The notes under the pieces are model-generated. The model saw nothing but the letters and a program-made list of their open reading frames with translations. It searched no databases and had not been told where the DNA came from. Below, piece after piece: positions 54,020-62,483 of a stretch of DNA of 64,000 nt; the stretch's first letter is position 1; each line of letters starts with the position of its first letter. This stretch comes from Bacteroidia bacterium (GTDB lineage Bacteria; Bacteroidota; Bacteroidia; UKL13-3), in assembly GCA_025454975.1 (NCBI GenBank), contig JALONK010000010.1, forward strand, positions 1-64,000, given 5' to 3'. The position numbers and the translations under genes were made by a program.

Positions 54020-54322
54020 TTATTTTTTCTTTTTAAACATTTCCAACATACGGTCGGTAACCACAAAACCCCCTACTACATTAAGGGTTCCTAACACTAC
54101 AGCCAGAAATCCTAATACCAGTGCACCGGTATGCTCAGCTTGTCCCATAACTATAATTGACCCAATAATAACTACGCCATGTATGGCATTTGCACCACTC
54201 ATTAGCGGGGTATGTAGTACAGAAGGCACATGACCAATTAACTCCACTCCAACAAAAATCATAAGAATTAGCAGGTAAATTATTTCCCTGTTTGCATAAA
54301 TAAAATTGAATACTATTTCCAT
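54020..54322 (-). CDS. pntAB: NAD(P) transhydrogenase, alpha subunit, membrane part
   Basis: The 100-residue protein forms three to four membrane segments of domain II (IYLLILMIFVGVELIGHVPSVLHTPLMSGANAIHGVVIIG). It corresponds to the C-terminal end of E. coli PntA, encoded here separately, as in Rhodospirillum. ATG 54322 (MEIVFNFI) is right; the longer frame from 54412 would read back through the preceding gene. It lies 2 bp after the stop of pntAA. Confidence 0.9.
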   Translation of the reverse strand: MEIVFNFIYANREIIYLLILMIFVGVELIGHVPSVLHTPLMSGANAIHGVVIIGSIIVMGQAEHTGALVLGFLAVVLGTLNVVGGFVVTDRMLEMFKKKK

Positions 54323-54324
54323 AA

Positions 54325-55446
54325 TTAAGCAGTTTGAACGATTGATGGGTGAATGATTTTTCCTTGATAAGTTATAAGCGTACCTTTTGTAATTTCTTCT
54401 TCCATCTCCCATTTTAATTGTGCATTGGATGTTAAATGCATTAAAAAGTTGTAGATGTTTTTTGCATAAAGTTCGCTCGCATTTTGTGCAAGTGTACTAG
54501 GTAAGTTTGAAATACCAACGATGGTTACGCCATGTTTAACCACAATATTATCGGGTTCACTTATAGCACAATTACCACCTTGTTCAACGGCCATATCTAC
54601 AATTACACTGCCAAGTTTCATTAATTTAACTTGTTCTTCACTTACCAGCACAGGTGCTTTGCTTCCAGCTACCAAGGCGGTAGTAATTACTAAATCGGCC
54701 TGGGCAATACTTTTGTTAACGGCGGCTTTTTGCAAAGCTAAATATTCTTCACTTACTTCTTTTGCATAACCGCCTTCTACTTGAACACCGGCTGCATTCA
54801 CTTCAATAAACTTACCTCCTAATGATTCAACTTGTTCTTTAGTTTCAGGGCGAACATCGGTAACTTCAACAATTGCACCTAAACGTTTGGCTGTTGCCAC
54901 GGCTTGCAAACCTGCAACACCCGCACCAAATATCATTACACGTGCCGGTGTTATGGTTCCTGCGGCTGTCATCATTAACGGGAAAATTTTGGCCATATAA
55001 TTTGCACCTAATATCACGGCCTTGTAACCGGCCAAGTTATTCTGTGAGCTTAATGCATCCATACTCTGTGCTCTAGAAATACGAGGCATGGCATCCATAC
55101 TAAAGGCTGCTACACCTGCATCTGCCAATTGTTTAATTAATGCAGGTTGAAAACGATGATATAAATAACTAATCGTTACAGTACCCGGCTTCATGCTATT
55201 GATTTCATCACTTGTAGGTTGATTCACTTTTATAATGATTTGAGCCTGTACAATAGCTTCTTGTTTATTGCTTACTATTTCACTACCAACTGCAACATAA
55301 GCTTCATCGCTAAAATTGGAATAATATCCTGCACCCGATTCAACCATACAGGTGAACCCGGCTTTTATCAATTGCGCAACAACGGGTGGAGTAATTCCTA
55401 CACGTTTTTCATTGGGCCTCGATTCTTTTAAAACAAGTATTTTCAT
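54325..55446 (-). CDS. pntAA: NAD(P) transhydrogenase, alpha subunit, NAD-binding part
   Basis: The 373-residue soluble domain I binds NAD(H). It is related to alanine dehydrogenase: KESRPNEKRVGITPPVVAQL at the N-terminus, GAGVAGLQAVATAKRLGAIVEVTDVRPE for the dinucleotide loop and VEGGYAKEVS for the mobile loop that contacts domain III. The membrane part is a separate gene. ATG 55446 is the first gene of the pnt operon and is divergent from the HDAC-family gene, with 105 bp between starts. Confidence 0.94.
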   Translation of the reverse strand: MKILVLKESRPNEKRVGITPPVVAQLIKAGFTCMVESGAGYYSNFSDEAYVAVGSEIVSNKQEAIVQAQIIIKVNQPTSDEINSMKPGTVTISYLYHRFQPALIKQLADAGVAAFSMDAMPRISRAQSMDALSSQNNLAGYKAVILGANYMAKIFPLMMTAAGTITPARVMIFGAGVAGLQAVATAKRLGAIVEVTDVRPETKEQVESLGGKFIEVNAAGVQVEGGYAKEVSEEYLALQKAAVNKSIAQADLVITTALVAGSKAPVLVSEEQVKLMKLGSVIVDMAVEQGGNCAISEPDNIVVKHGVTIVGISNLPSTLAQNASELYAKNIYNFLMHLTSNAQLKWEMEEEITKGTLITYQGKIIHPSIVQTA

Positions 55447-55551
55447 GAATACAGTTATGATTTAAGAATAAATGTAACATATTGTACAACAAATAACAAA
55501 ACTTGAGGAATTAAAACTGTTAAACATCAGTTTTGTTCGAAGAAATAGTTT

Positions 55552-56454
55552 ATGCTTACCATTGCTTATCATCCTATCTACCAACATCCATTGCCTGAAG
55601 GGCATCGCTTTCCAATGCTCAAATATGAATTAATCCCTCGACAATTACTGCATTATGGAATTATTACCGAACAACAAATATTTGCACCTAAGCCTTGTGA
55701 TGAGCAACACATTTTAGCTGTTCATGATCAGAACTACTGGCAACAACTAAAAAATTTAACTTTAAGTGCATCTCATATCAGAAGAATAGGATTCCCACTT
55801 TCAGAAGAATTGATTCAGCGTGAAATAATTATTGCCGACGGAACCATACAATGTGCCCTTCATGCCATTACAAATCAAGTGGCATTAAATGTAGCAGGTG
55901 GCACCCATCATGCATTTACAGATAGAGGAGAAGGATTTTGTTTATTGAATGACATTGCTATTGCAACAGTTTATTTACTTCAACAACAAATTAAAAAAAG
56001 AATAATGATTGTTGACCTAGACGTACATCAGGGAAATGGAACTGCTGCTATTTTCAATCAACATCCCGATGTATTCACCTTTAGTATGCATGGCAAACAT
56101 AACTATCCATTTTTTAAAGAAACAAGTAATTGTGATATAGCTTTAGAGGATGGTACCACCGGTGATGCTTATTTGGCTTTATTAGAAAAACATTTATTAT
56201 CTTCAATAGAAAGTTTTAAACCCGATTTTATATTTTATTTAAGTGGTGTGGATATACTGGAGACCGACAAATATGGAAAATTAAAAGTTTCAAGTACTGA
56301 TTGCAAAAAAAGAGATGAGTTTGTTTTTACTATTTGTAAACAGATGAAAACACCTGTGGCGGTTGCCATGGGTGGCGGTTATTCGCCTAAAATAAGTGAT
56401 ATTGTAGATGCCCACTGCAATACATTTGAGGCTGCTTCTTCAATTTTTTTCTAA
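55552..56454 (+). CDS. Histone deacetylase superfamily amidohydrolase
   Basis: The 300-residue zinc enzyme has all core motifs of the arginase/deacetylase fold: GGTHHAFTDRGEGFC (catalytic His pair), VDLDVHQGNGTA (zinc Asp and His), FSMHGKHNYPF, LSGVDILETDKYGKL (zinc Asp) and AMGGGYSP (catalytic Tyr). Bacterial relatives remove acetyl groups from lysines, polyamines or acetoin-related compounds; the substrate here is unknown. It is short and of the class close to the bacterial HDAC-like group. It is a lone gene divergent from pntAA. Confidence 0.87.
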   Translation: MLTIAYHPIYQHPLPEGHRFPMLKYELIPRQLLHYGIITEQQIFAPKPCDEQHILAVHDQNYWQQLKNLTLSASHIRRIGFPLSEELIQREIIIADGTIQCALHAITNQVALNVAGGTHHAFTDRGEGFCLLNDIAIATVYLLQQQIKKRIMIVDLDVHQGNGTAAIFNQHPDVFTFSMHGKHNYPFFKETSNCDIALEDGTTGDAYLALLEKHLLSSIESFKPDFIFYLSGVDILETDKYGKLKVSSTDCKKRDEFVFTICKQMKTPVAVAMGGGYSPKISDIVDAHCNTFEAASSIFF

Positions 56455-56581
56455 AATTTTGTTCGAGCTATTGTATTTTAAAGAATGGTTTCATTATTTC
56501 ACGCCCTCAAGCATACTTACCTATTGACTTGTTGAATGATTTACGCGAAAAAAATTATTTATAAAAAAATAGTCAGTATTC

Positions 56582-56610
56582 TTGTTAAAAAGTAAAAACA
56601 ATTAAATTTG
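56582..56610 (+). promoter_or_regulatory. Bacteroidota-type promoter of the small basic/acidic protein gene
   Basis: TTG (56582-56584), an 18-bp spacer and taaatttg (56603-56610) fit the TTG / TAnnTTTG pattern, placing the transcript start about 20 bp before ATG 56637. This supports the small gene as real and separately expressed. Confidence 0.45.
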
Positions 56611-56636
56611 AATATCTAAACTTTTTTATTGTTACG

Positions 56637-56861
56637 ATGACCAAGGGTAAAAAAAATACACCGGCTAAAAGCACACCTGCAAAAAAAAGCGCTAATGCAG
56701 CGTCAAAAGTAGCTGCCAAGAAAGTGGCTCCAAAAAAATCTATATCTGAAGAAGAGGAAGAAGATGATGATGAAAATTTAGATTTGGATATGGATGATGT
56801 AGATGTGGACTACGACAAAGGTTTCGGCTTTGATGATGATGACGATGATGATGATTTTTAA
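56637..56861 (+). CDS. Small protein with Lys/Ala-rich half and Asp/Glu-rich half, unknown function
   Basis: This 74-residue protein has no recognised domain. Residues 1-36 are basic (KKNTPAKSTPAKKSANAASK, KVAAKKVAPKK), residues 37-55 are strongly acidic (SEEEEEDDDENLDLDMDD), and the protein ends GFGFDDDDDDDDF. The Lys/Ala/Pro style is the same as in the tail at 985-1632. Such a charge-split protein may bind nucleic acid or a basic partner. The poly-Asp codons and stop fall in a hairpin (56847-56869) that could act as terminator. It has a good promoter, so I consider it real. Confidence 0.6.
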   Translation: MTKGKKNTPAKSTPAKKSANAASKVAAKKVAPKKSISEEEEEDDDENLDLDMDDVDVDYDKGFGFDDDDDDDDF

Positions 56862-56874
56862 TCATCGTCACCAA

Positions 56875-57429
56875 TTATCTTCTTAGTATTATATCGTTCG
56901 ACTCGATTTCATTACTCACATGAAGTGCCCTGTCTATTAATAAAAATCTCAACTTTACCGTATCAGCTTTATTACCTAAAACATTGGGCTCTATCTGTGC
57001 TTCAATAGTTCCTCTAATTGCTTTAAATTTGCCTTCAGGTGTCAAACTCATTACCCTTAATTCTCGTCTAAGGGTATCTCCTGTAAACTCACCAACCACA
57101 TGTTTATACTCACCATTGCGTTTTTCTAAATAATCAACGTAACAATTGTAATGATAGAAGTTGGTGTTCCTGCGTGCGGGATCATTTGGGGCTGAAACGT
57201 AATTATAAGGAGGAAAAGTATCACCTTCAGCTAAACCAATATCTCCATCACCATCCTTAAATTTAAAAATAAATCCGATTAACGAATCATTCCCCGAACG
57301 GTCGAAAATCACATAACTACTTTCAAATTCTATTGATGGAATTATCGGATATATTTCACCACCTTTGCATGCAACAAATACTGATGATACTATAAAAATT
57401 AAAATTAATTTGGACAGAAATACCTTCAT
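56875..57429 (-). CDS. Putative lipoprotein of unknown function
   Basis: The 184-residue protein has lipobox VFVAC (Cys about 21), then a beta-rich body with FIFKFKDGDGDIGL, a calcium-loop-like stretch, LRRELRVMSLTPEGKFKAIRGTIEAQIEPN and DTVKLRFLLIDRALHVSNEIES. This pattern is seen in many Bacteroidota lipoproteins of unknown role. The end RALHVSNEIESNDI is typical of that group. It diverges from the LuxE-like gene; the gap between ATG codons is only 25 bp, so the two may share a regulatory region. Confidence 0.72.
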   Translation of the reverse strand: MKVFLSKLILIFIVSSVFVACKGGEIYPIIPSIEFESSYVIFDRSGNDSLIGFIFKFKDGDGDIGLAEGDTFPPYNYVSAPNDPARRNTNFYHYNCYVDYLEKRNGEYKHVVGEFTGDTLRRELRVMSLTPEGKFKAIRGTIEAQIEPNVLGNKADTVKLRFLLIDRALHVSNEIESNDIILRR

Positions 57430-57454
57430 AGCTGATGTTTTTCGTGCTAATGCG

Positions 57455-58393
57455 ATGCAATTTAATGATTTAGCATTACAACTCTATCGTTACCAATTAA
57501 AGAATAACGTTATTTTACAAAAATATGTTGAGCTAACCAAAGGTGACCCTTCGCCAAAAGCATTGAATCACCTTCGCTTTTTACCGGTAAGTTTTTTTAA
57601 ACAACAAGAAGTGAAAACAGGTGATTATATCCCCGTAACCACTTTCATAAGTAGTTCAACCACCTCACAAATTCCTTCCCAACATCATGTGCGTGATTTA
57701 TCAATTTATGAACAATCATTTTTAACACAATTTGAAAGGGTATATGGAAGTGCTGAACAGTATATATTTTTATGTTTGTTACCGGGATATTTAGAACGAA
57801 GTGGCAGTAGTTTGGTATATATGGCTAAAGGTCTGATTGAAGCATCAAACCATGTTGACAGTGGATTTTATCTGTATGATTTTGAATCCTTACACCAAAA
57901 AATAATGTCGTTACAAAACAGCACACGCAAAATATTTTTATTAGGAGTAACCTTTGCTTTATTAGATTTCGTTGAGCAATATCCTGAAGGTTTAGGTGAT
58001 GCTGTTATCATGGAAACCGGAGGTATGAAGGGCAGAAAAACTGAATTAACCAGAAAAGAAATTCATGATATGGTTAGCTCTACAACTAAAAATCCAATAA
58101 TACATTCGGAGTATGGCATGAGTGAGATGTTATCGCAAGCCTATGCTGCTAGTGGTGGTATATTTGAACCTGCCCCTTGGTTGCAAATAATTATTACTGA
58201 TATTAACGACCCTTTTCAACCCATACCTAATGGTAAAACAGGGCTTGTAAATATTATTGATTTGGCCAATATTGACTCATGTGCTTTTTTACAAACCCAA
58301 GACATTGGAAAGGTTTACAACGATGGTAAATTTGAAATTTTAGGTCGACTTGACCATAGTGAAATAAGGGGATGCAACTTATTGTACATCTAA
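57455..58393 (+). CDS. LuxE-like acyl-protein synthetase
   Basis: The protein resembles LuxE/acyl-protein synthetase, an ANL-type enzyme that activates a carboxylic acid with ATP. Visible landmarks are FNDLALQLYRYQLKNN, TTFISSSTTSQIPS (phosphate-loop-like), ETGGMKGRKTELTRKE, HSEYGMSEMLSQAYA and GLVNIIDLANIDSCAFLQTQDIGKV. No luxC, luxD or luxAB are present, so bioluminescence is not implied. The start is uncertain: ATG 57455 is the first ATG, but TTG 57410 would add residues that look like the family N-terminus. From ATG it has 312 residues. Confidence 0.78.
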   Translation: MQFNDLALQLYRYQLKNNVILQKYVELTKGDPSPKALNHLRFLPVSFFKQQEVKTGDYIPVTTFISSSTTSQIPSQHHVRDLSIYEQSFLTQFERVYGSAEQYIFLCLLPGYLERSGSSLVYMAKGLIEASNHVDSGFYLYDFESLHQKIMSLQNSTRKIFLLGVTFALLDFVEQYPEGLGDAVIMETGGMKGRKTELTRKEIHDMVSSTTKNPIIHSEYGMSEMLSQAYAASGGIFEPAPWLQIIITDINDPFQPIPNGKTGLVNIIDLANIDSCAFLQTQDIGKVYNDGKFEILGRLDHSEIRGCNLLYI

Positions 58394-58409
58394 AAATAAT
58401 GGCATAAAA

Positions 58410-58438
58410 AAAGCTACTTACCTTAAGTAAGCAGCTTT
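58410..58438 (-). terminator. Intrinsic terminator of sucC
   Basis: Arms 58410-58421 and 58427-58438 pair over 12 bases with one mismatch and a 5-base loop. On the minus strand the hairpin is followed by a T-run (the A-run just before 58410), so it ends transcription of sucC. Confidence 0.75.
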
Positions 58439-58459
58439 AAATAAAATTTATTTAGAAGA

Positions 58460-59680
58460 TTATATTGTTCCGCTGATTGCTTTTTGAACCAAATCAGCAG
58501 CTTCTTTTAACTGAATTGCAGAATATACTTTTAGTCCTGATTCATCAATCAGTTTCTTTGCTTGTTCGGCGTTGGTACCTTGTAAACGAACAATGATAGG
58601 TACAGGAACATTTCCAATAGATTGATATGCATCAACTACACCTTGAGCTACCCTATCACAACGAACAATACCACCAAAAATATTGATTAATATTGCTTTA
58701 ACATTTGGATCTTGCAAAATGATTCTAAATCCGGCTTCTACTGTAGTAGCGTTAGCTGTACCTCCAACATCAAGAAAATTTGCAGGCTCACCACCTGATA
58801 GTTTAATAATATCCATGGTTGCCATTGCTAAACCCGCACCATTTACCATGCAACCAACATTACCATCTAACTTCACAAAGTTTAAATTAAACTTACCTGC
58901 TTCTACTTCTGTTGGATCTTCTTCCGATAAATCACGCATAGCTGCATAATCAGCATGGCGATATAAAGCATTATCATCAATACTTACCTTACCATCAACA
59001 GCAATAATTTTATCATCAGCTGTTTTTAAAACCGGGTTGATTTCAAACATAGCTGAATCGCTGTTATCGTATGCTTTGTATAATGCGGTAACAAATTTCA
59101 CCATTTGTTTATGCGCTTCACCTTCTAACCCTAAATTAAAAGCAATTTTTCGGGCTTGAAAACCTTGCAATCCAATTTTAGGATCTACAGTTTCTTTATG
59201 AATTAAATGAGGTGTAGTTTCAGCAACATGCTCAATATCCATTCCACCTTCAGTGCTGTAAACAATAATGTTTTTTGATTGAGAACGATCAAGCATTACA
59301 CTCATGTAAAACTCTTTAGGTTGGTTTGGACCCGGATAATAAACATCCTGAGCAACCAAAACTTTGCTTACCAATTTACCTTTGGGTCCGGTTTGTATGG
59401 TAACTAAAGTACCTCCTAAAATATTTGATGCGATTTCTTTAGCTTTATCTGCATTTTTCGCAACTGCTACTCCGCGTTGTTCTTTACCAACAATGCTACC
59501 TTTGCCGCGACCACCCGCATGAATTTGGGCTTTTACAACCACAAAGTCGCTCCCAAACTGTTCTTTAAGTTTAAGCGCTGCATCATAGGCTTGATCAGCA
59601 GTTTCAGCAACTATACCTTCCTGTACAGCTACTCCAAATGATTTTAAAATTTGCTTGGCTTGATATTCGTGAATGTTCAT
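58460..59680 (-). CDS. sucC: Succinate--CoA ligase (ADP-forming), beta subunit
   Basis: The TCA-cycle enzyme interconverts succinyl-CoA and succinate with ATP formation. The 406-residue subunit has the ATP-grasp domain (MNIHEYQAKQILKSFGV, VKAQIHAGGRGKGSIV) and the C-terminal CoA-ligase domain (FLDVGGTANATTVEAGF, NIFGGIVRCDRVAQG). The alpha subunit gene sucD is not in this window, so the two subunits are encoded apart, as is seen in other Bacteroidota. It is a single-gene unit with its own terminator. ATG 59680. Confidence 0.95.
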   Translation of the reverse strand: MNIHEYQAKQILKSFGVAVQEGIVAETADQAYDAALKLKEQFGSDFVVVKAQIHAGGRGKGSIVGKEQRGVAVAKNADKAKEIASNILGGTLVTIQTGPKGKLVSKVLVAQDVYYPGPNQPKEFYMSVMLDRSQSKNIIVYSTEGGMDIEHVAETTPHLIHKETVDPKIGLQGFQARKIAFNLGLEGEAHKQMVKFVTALYKAYDNSDSAMFEINPVLKTADDKIIAVDGKVSIDDNALYRHADYAAMRDLSEEDPTEVEAGKFNLNFVKLDGNVGCMVNGAGLAMATMDIIKLSGGEPANFLDVGGTANATTVEAGFRIILQDPNVKAILINIFGGIVRCDRVAQGVVDAYQSIGNVPVPIIVRLQGTNAEQAKKLIDESGLKVYSAIQLKEAADLVQKAISGTI

Positions 59681-59908
59681 TTTCAGAAAATTTGCAGCGA
59701 AAATAGTATTATATTTTACTTTTAAGTCAAAAATTTAATCATGTAGCGATAATCACAATTAAAATCAGGGCTTTTAACATCTCACACCAATTATTAAACC
59801 GTATTATTTTCAGTTTCATTATTCAGCACCTTTCATTTCTTCCGCAGGTTATGTTGAACAATTAAACTTGCAATTCATTATATTGCCCCAAAAAGCAGGG
59901 GAATTAGC

Positions 59909-60562
59909 ATGATTGAACTTAAGGGCATTCGTAAAAAGTACCGCGACCTTGAAGTATTAAAAGGTATAGATTTGTTTATACCTAAAGGAGAAATGGTAGC
60001 TGTTGTTGGGGCAAGTGGCGCAGGTAAAACCACTTTACTGCAAATTGCCGGAACATTAGATAAACCAGACTCCGGTTCGGTATTCATCAATCAAACCAAT
60101 GTATCTGCCCTTAATGATAAAAAGTTGGCAGCATTTAGAAATAAAGAAATTGGTTTTATATTTCAGTTTCATCAACTATTACCTGAGTTTACTGCCTTGG
60201 AAAATGTAATGTTTCCGGCATGGATTGGCAACAAACCTAATAAAGTAGCCGAAAAAAGAGCCTGTGATTTGTTAGACTTTTTAAAATTAACACATCGCCT
60301 GCACCATAAACCCTCCGAACTTTCAGGAGGAGAACAGCAAAGGGTTGCAGTGGCCAGGGCATTAATGAACGAACCTTCTGTTGTGTTTGCAGATGAACCC
60401 AGTGGTAACCTAGATTCAGCCAACGCACACGAATTACATGAGTTATTTAACACCCTTAAAAAAGAATTTAATCAAACCTTTGTAATTGTTACCCATAACG
60501 ATGCCTTATCAAATTTGGCTGACCGCACCTTAGTGATGAAGGATGGTGTAATTTCTGCGTAA
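59909..60562 (+). CDS. ABC transporter ATP-binding protein, LolD/MacB-type
   Basis: The 217-residue ATPase has Walker [13 protein letters not shown]-loop [20 protein letters not shown], signature [15 protein letters not shown], Walker [14 protein letters not shown] and H-loop VTHND. The [16 protein letters not shown] stretch is typical of LolD, the ATPase that drives lipoprotein release from the inner membrane to LolA. No LolC/LolE permease gene is adjacent. A LolA-like protein is encoded at 29.7 kb. A weak 4-bp stem holds the ribosome-binding site. recQ begins one base after its stop. Confidence 0.88.
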   Translation: MIELKGIRKKYRDLEVLKGIDLFIPKGEMVAVVGASGAGKTTLLQIAGTLDKPDSGSVFINQTNVSALNDKKLAAFRNKEIGFIFQFHQLLPEFTALENVMFPAWIGNKPNKVAEKRACDLLDFLKLTHRLHHKPSELSGGEQQRVAVARALMNEPSVVFADEPSGNLDSANAHELHELFNTLKKEFNQTFVIVTHNDALSNLADRTLVMKDGVISA

Positions 60563-60563
60563 A

Positions 60564-62483
60564 ATGTCGGTTTCAATTCATGATATATTACTGAAATATT
60601 GGGGTTACGATAATTTTCGTCCATTACAAGAAGATATCATTCGTTCTATACTTGATGGTAAAGATACCTTAGCGCTATTACCAACCGGAGGCGGAAAATC
60701 TATTTGTTTTCAAGTACCAGGTATGGCAAAAGAAGGCTTATGCATAGTTGTAAGCCCGCTTATTGCGCTGATGAAAGACCAGGTTGAACAACTTCGAGCA
60801 AGAGATATTCCGGCTGCTGCTATTTACAGCGGCATGTCGTTACACGAACAATTAACCACCTTAGAAAATGCCCAAAACGATGCGTATAAGTTTTTGTATT
60901 TATCGCCTGAACGTTTAAAAACATCAGCATTCAGAGAACGCCTACCATATCTTAATGTAGGTTTATTAGCCGTTGATGAAGCGCATTGTATAAGCCAATG
61001 GGGTTATGATTTTCGACCTGAATATTTATTGATTGCTGAAATAAGAGAAATCATAAAAGATGTTCCGGTAATTGCTCTAACAGCTTCGGCAACTGAACGT
61101 GTAGTAAATGATATTCAAGAACGACTATTATTTAAACAAAAACTTGTTTTCAGAAAAAGTTTTACCCGTTCAAATTTAAGCTATGTTGTAAACAACATTG
61201 AAAACAAAAGGGAACGAATCTTACATATACTAAACAAAATAAAAGGGAGCGGACTGATATATGTGCGTAATAGAAAACAAACACAAGAGTTAGCCTCCTT
61301 CCTTAAATCAAATCGGATATCTTCTGATTTCTACCATGCAGGATTGCCACATTTAGTTAGAAATAAAAAACAAGAAGACTGGATTCAGAACCGCACCCGA
61401 ATTATGGTATGCACCAATGCATTTGGAATGGGAATTGATAAACCTGATGCCCGAATTGTTATTCATATGGAAATCCCTGAATCGTTGGAAAGTTATTACC
61501 AAGAGGCAGGCAGAGCAGGGCGAGATGGAAATAAATCTTACTGTGTGCTATTACATCATGATGGTGATACTGCCGATGCTTATCATAAATTGGAATTAAG
61601 CTATCCCCCTGAACCGGAAATAAAAAGGGTGTACCAAGCGTTGTGCAACTATTACAGCCTTCCTGTTGGAGCTTTGCCTGATAGAAGTTTTGACTTTAAC
61701 ATCAGCGAATTTATCAACACCTTTAAATTGCCTTCCCACACCACATATCCATCCTTAAAACTATTAACACAACTCAATTTAATTGCCTTTAATGAGTCAT
61801 TCTTCGAACCATCTAAACTAAAATTCATACTTCAACATGCGGCACTTTATAAATTTCAGGTTGAGCATGAAAGGTATGATGAGCCTATAAAAGTAATTCT
61901 TAGAAGTTATGGTGGTTTGTTTGATCATTATCAAACCATACAAGAAAAAATGCTCGCTACACGCATGAATAAACCGGTTGAGTGGGTGGTGAAACTACTA
62001 ACTGATTTGCATATCTTGGGTGTTATTGAATATCAACCACAAAAAGATCAACCACAAATAACCTTCACTGCAACAAGAGTGGAAGCGTCTACCATTAACT
62101 TTAATAATATTTTATTAAAACAAAGAAAACAACAAGCCATAGAAAAACTGGATGCAATGGTGGCCTTTGCTGAAAATACTGTACAATGCAGAAGCAAACA
62201 GTTGGTTCAATATTTTGATGAGTGGAATACCGAGGATTGTGGCGTGTGTGATATTTGTATTGATAAAAAGAAAAAAAGCAGCTCAGCCTTAAAAAACATA
62301 CATGCATTGGCGTTAAAAATGGAAATAGAACTTCAACAACCAAAAACAGTTAAACAACTTAAAGATTTGTTTAACGAAATTAACGAGGTTGAATTCACAC
62401 AAGTTTTAAGATTTATGCTTGATGAAGGCAAAATAAGTTACACTAAAGAACAATTATTAGTTTGGAAAAAAAGTACCATATAA
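60564..62483 (+). CDS. recQ: ATP-dependent DNA helicase RecQ
   Basis: The 639-residue helicase has the RecQ motif 0 (YWGYDNFRPLQEDIIRSIL), Walker A LPTGGGKSICFQVP, DEAH in VDEAHCISQWGYDFRPEY, and motif VI QEAGRAGRDG. A zinc-binding segment (VQCRSKQLVQYF ... CGVCDIC) follows. The HRDC domain of longer RecQ proteins is missing, and the last 70 residues are a winged-helix-like region. It unwinds DNA during repair and recombination. It starts one base after the ABC gene and its 3' end overlaps the following glycosyltransferase gene by 22 bases. Confidence 0.93.
   Translation: MSVSIHDILLKYWGYDNFRPLQEDIIRSILDGKDTLALLPTGGGKSICFQVPGMAKEGLCIVVSPLIALMKDQVEQLRARDIPAAAIYSGMSLHEQLTTLENAQNDAYKFLYLSPERLKTSAFRERLPYLNVGLLAVDEAHCISQWGYDFRPEYLLIAEIREIIKDVPVIALTASATERVVNDIQERLLFKQKLVFRKSFTRSNLSYVVNNIENKRERILHILNKIKGSGLIYVRNRKQTQELASFLKSNRISSDFYHAGLPHLVRNKKQEDWIQNRTRIMVCTNAFGMGIDKPDARIVIHMEIPESLESYYQEAGRAGRDGNKSYCVLLHHDGDTADAYHKLELSYPPEPEIKRVYQALCNYYSLPVGALPDRSFDFNISEFINTFKLPSHTTYPSLKLLTQLNLIAFNESFFEPSKLKFILQHAALYKFQVEHERYDEPIKVILRSYGGLFDHYQTIQEKMLATRMNKPVEWVVKLLTDLHILGVIEYQPQKDQPQITFTATRVEASTINFNNILLKQRKQQAIEKLDAMVAFAENTVQCRSKQLVQYFDEWNTEDCGVCDICIDKKKKSSSALKNIHALALKMEIELQQPKTVKQLKDLFNEINEVEFTQVLRFMLDEGKISYTKEQLLVWKKSTI

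Noticed and set aside
55552..58393. A joint operon of the HDAC-family gene, the small charged protein gene and the LuxE-like gene
   Set aside because: A separate promoter precedes the small gene, a convergent lipoprotein gene interrupts the order, and the LuxE-like gene starts beyond it.
59886..59901. Hairpin cccc/gggg hiding the ribosome-binding site of the ABC ATPase gene
   Set aside because: A 4-bp stem with an 8-base loop is weak and may arise by chance; not listed as a regulatory element.
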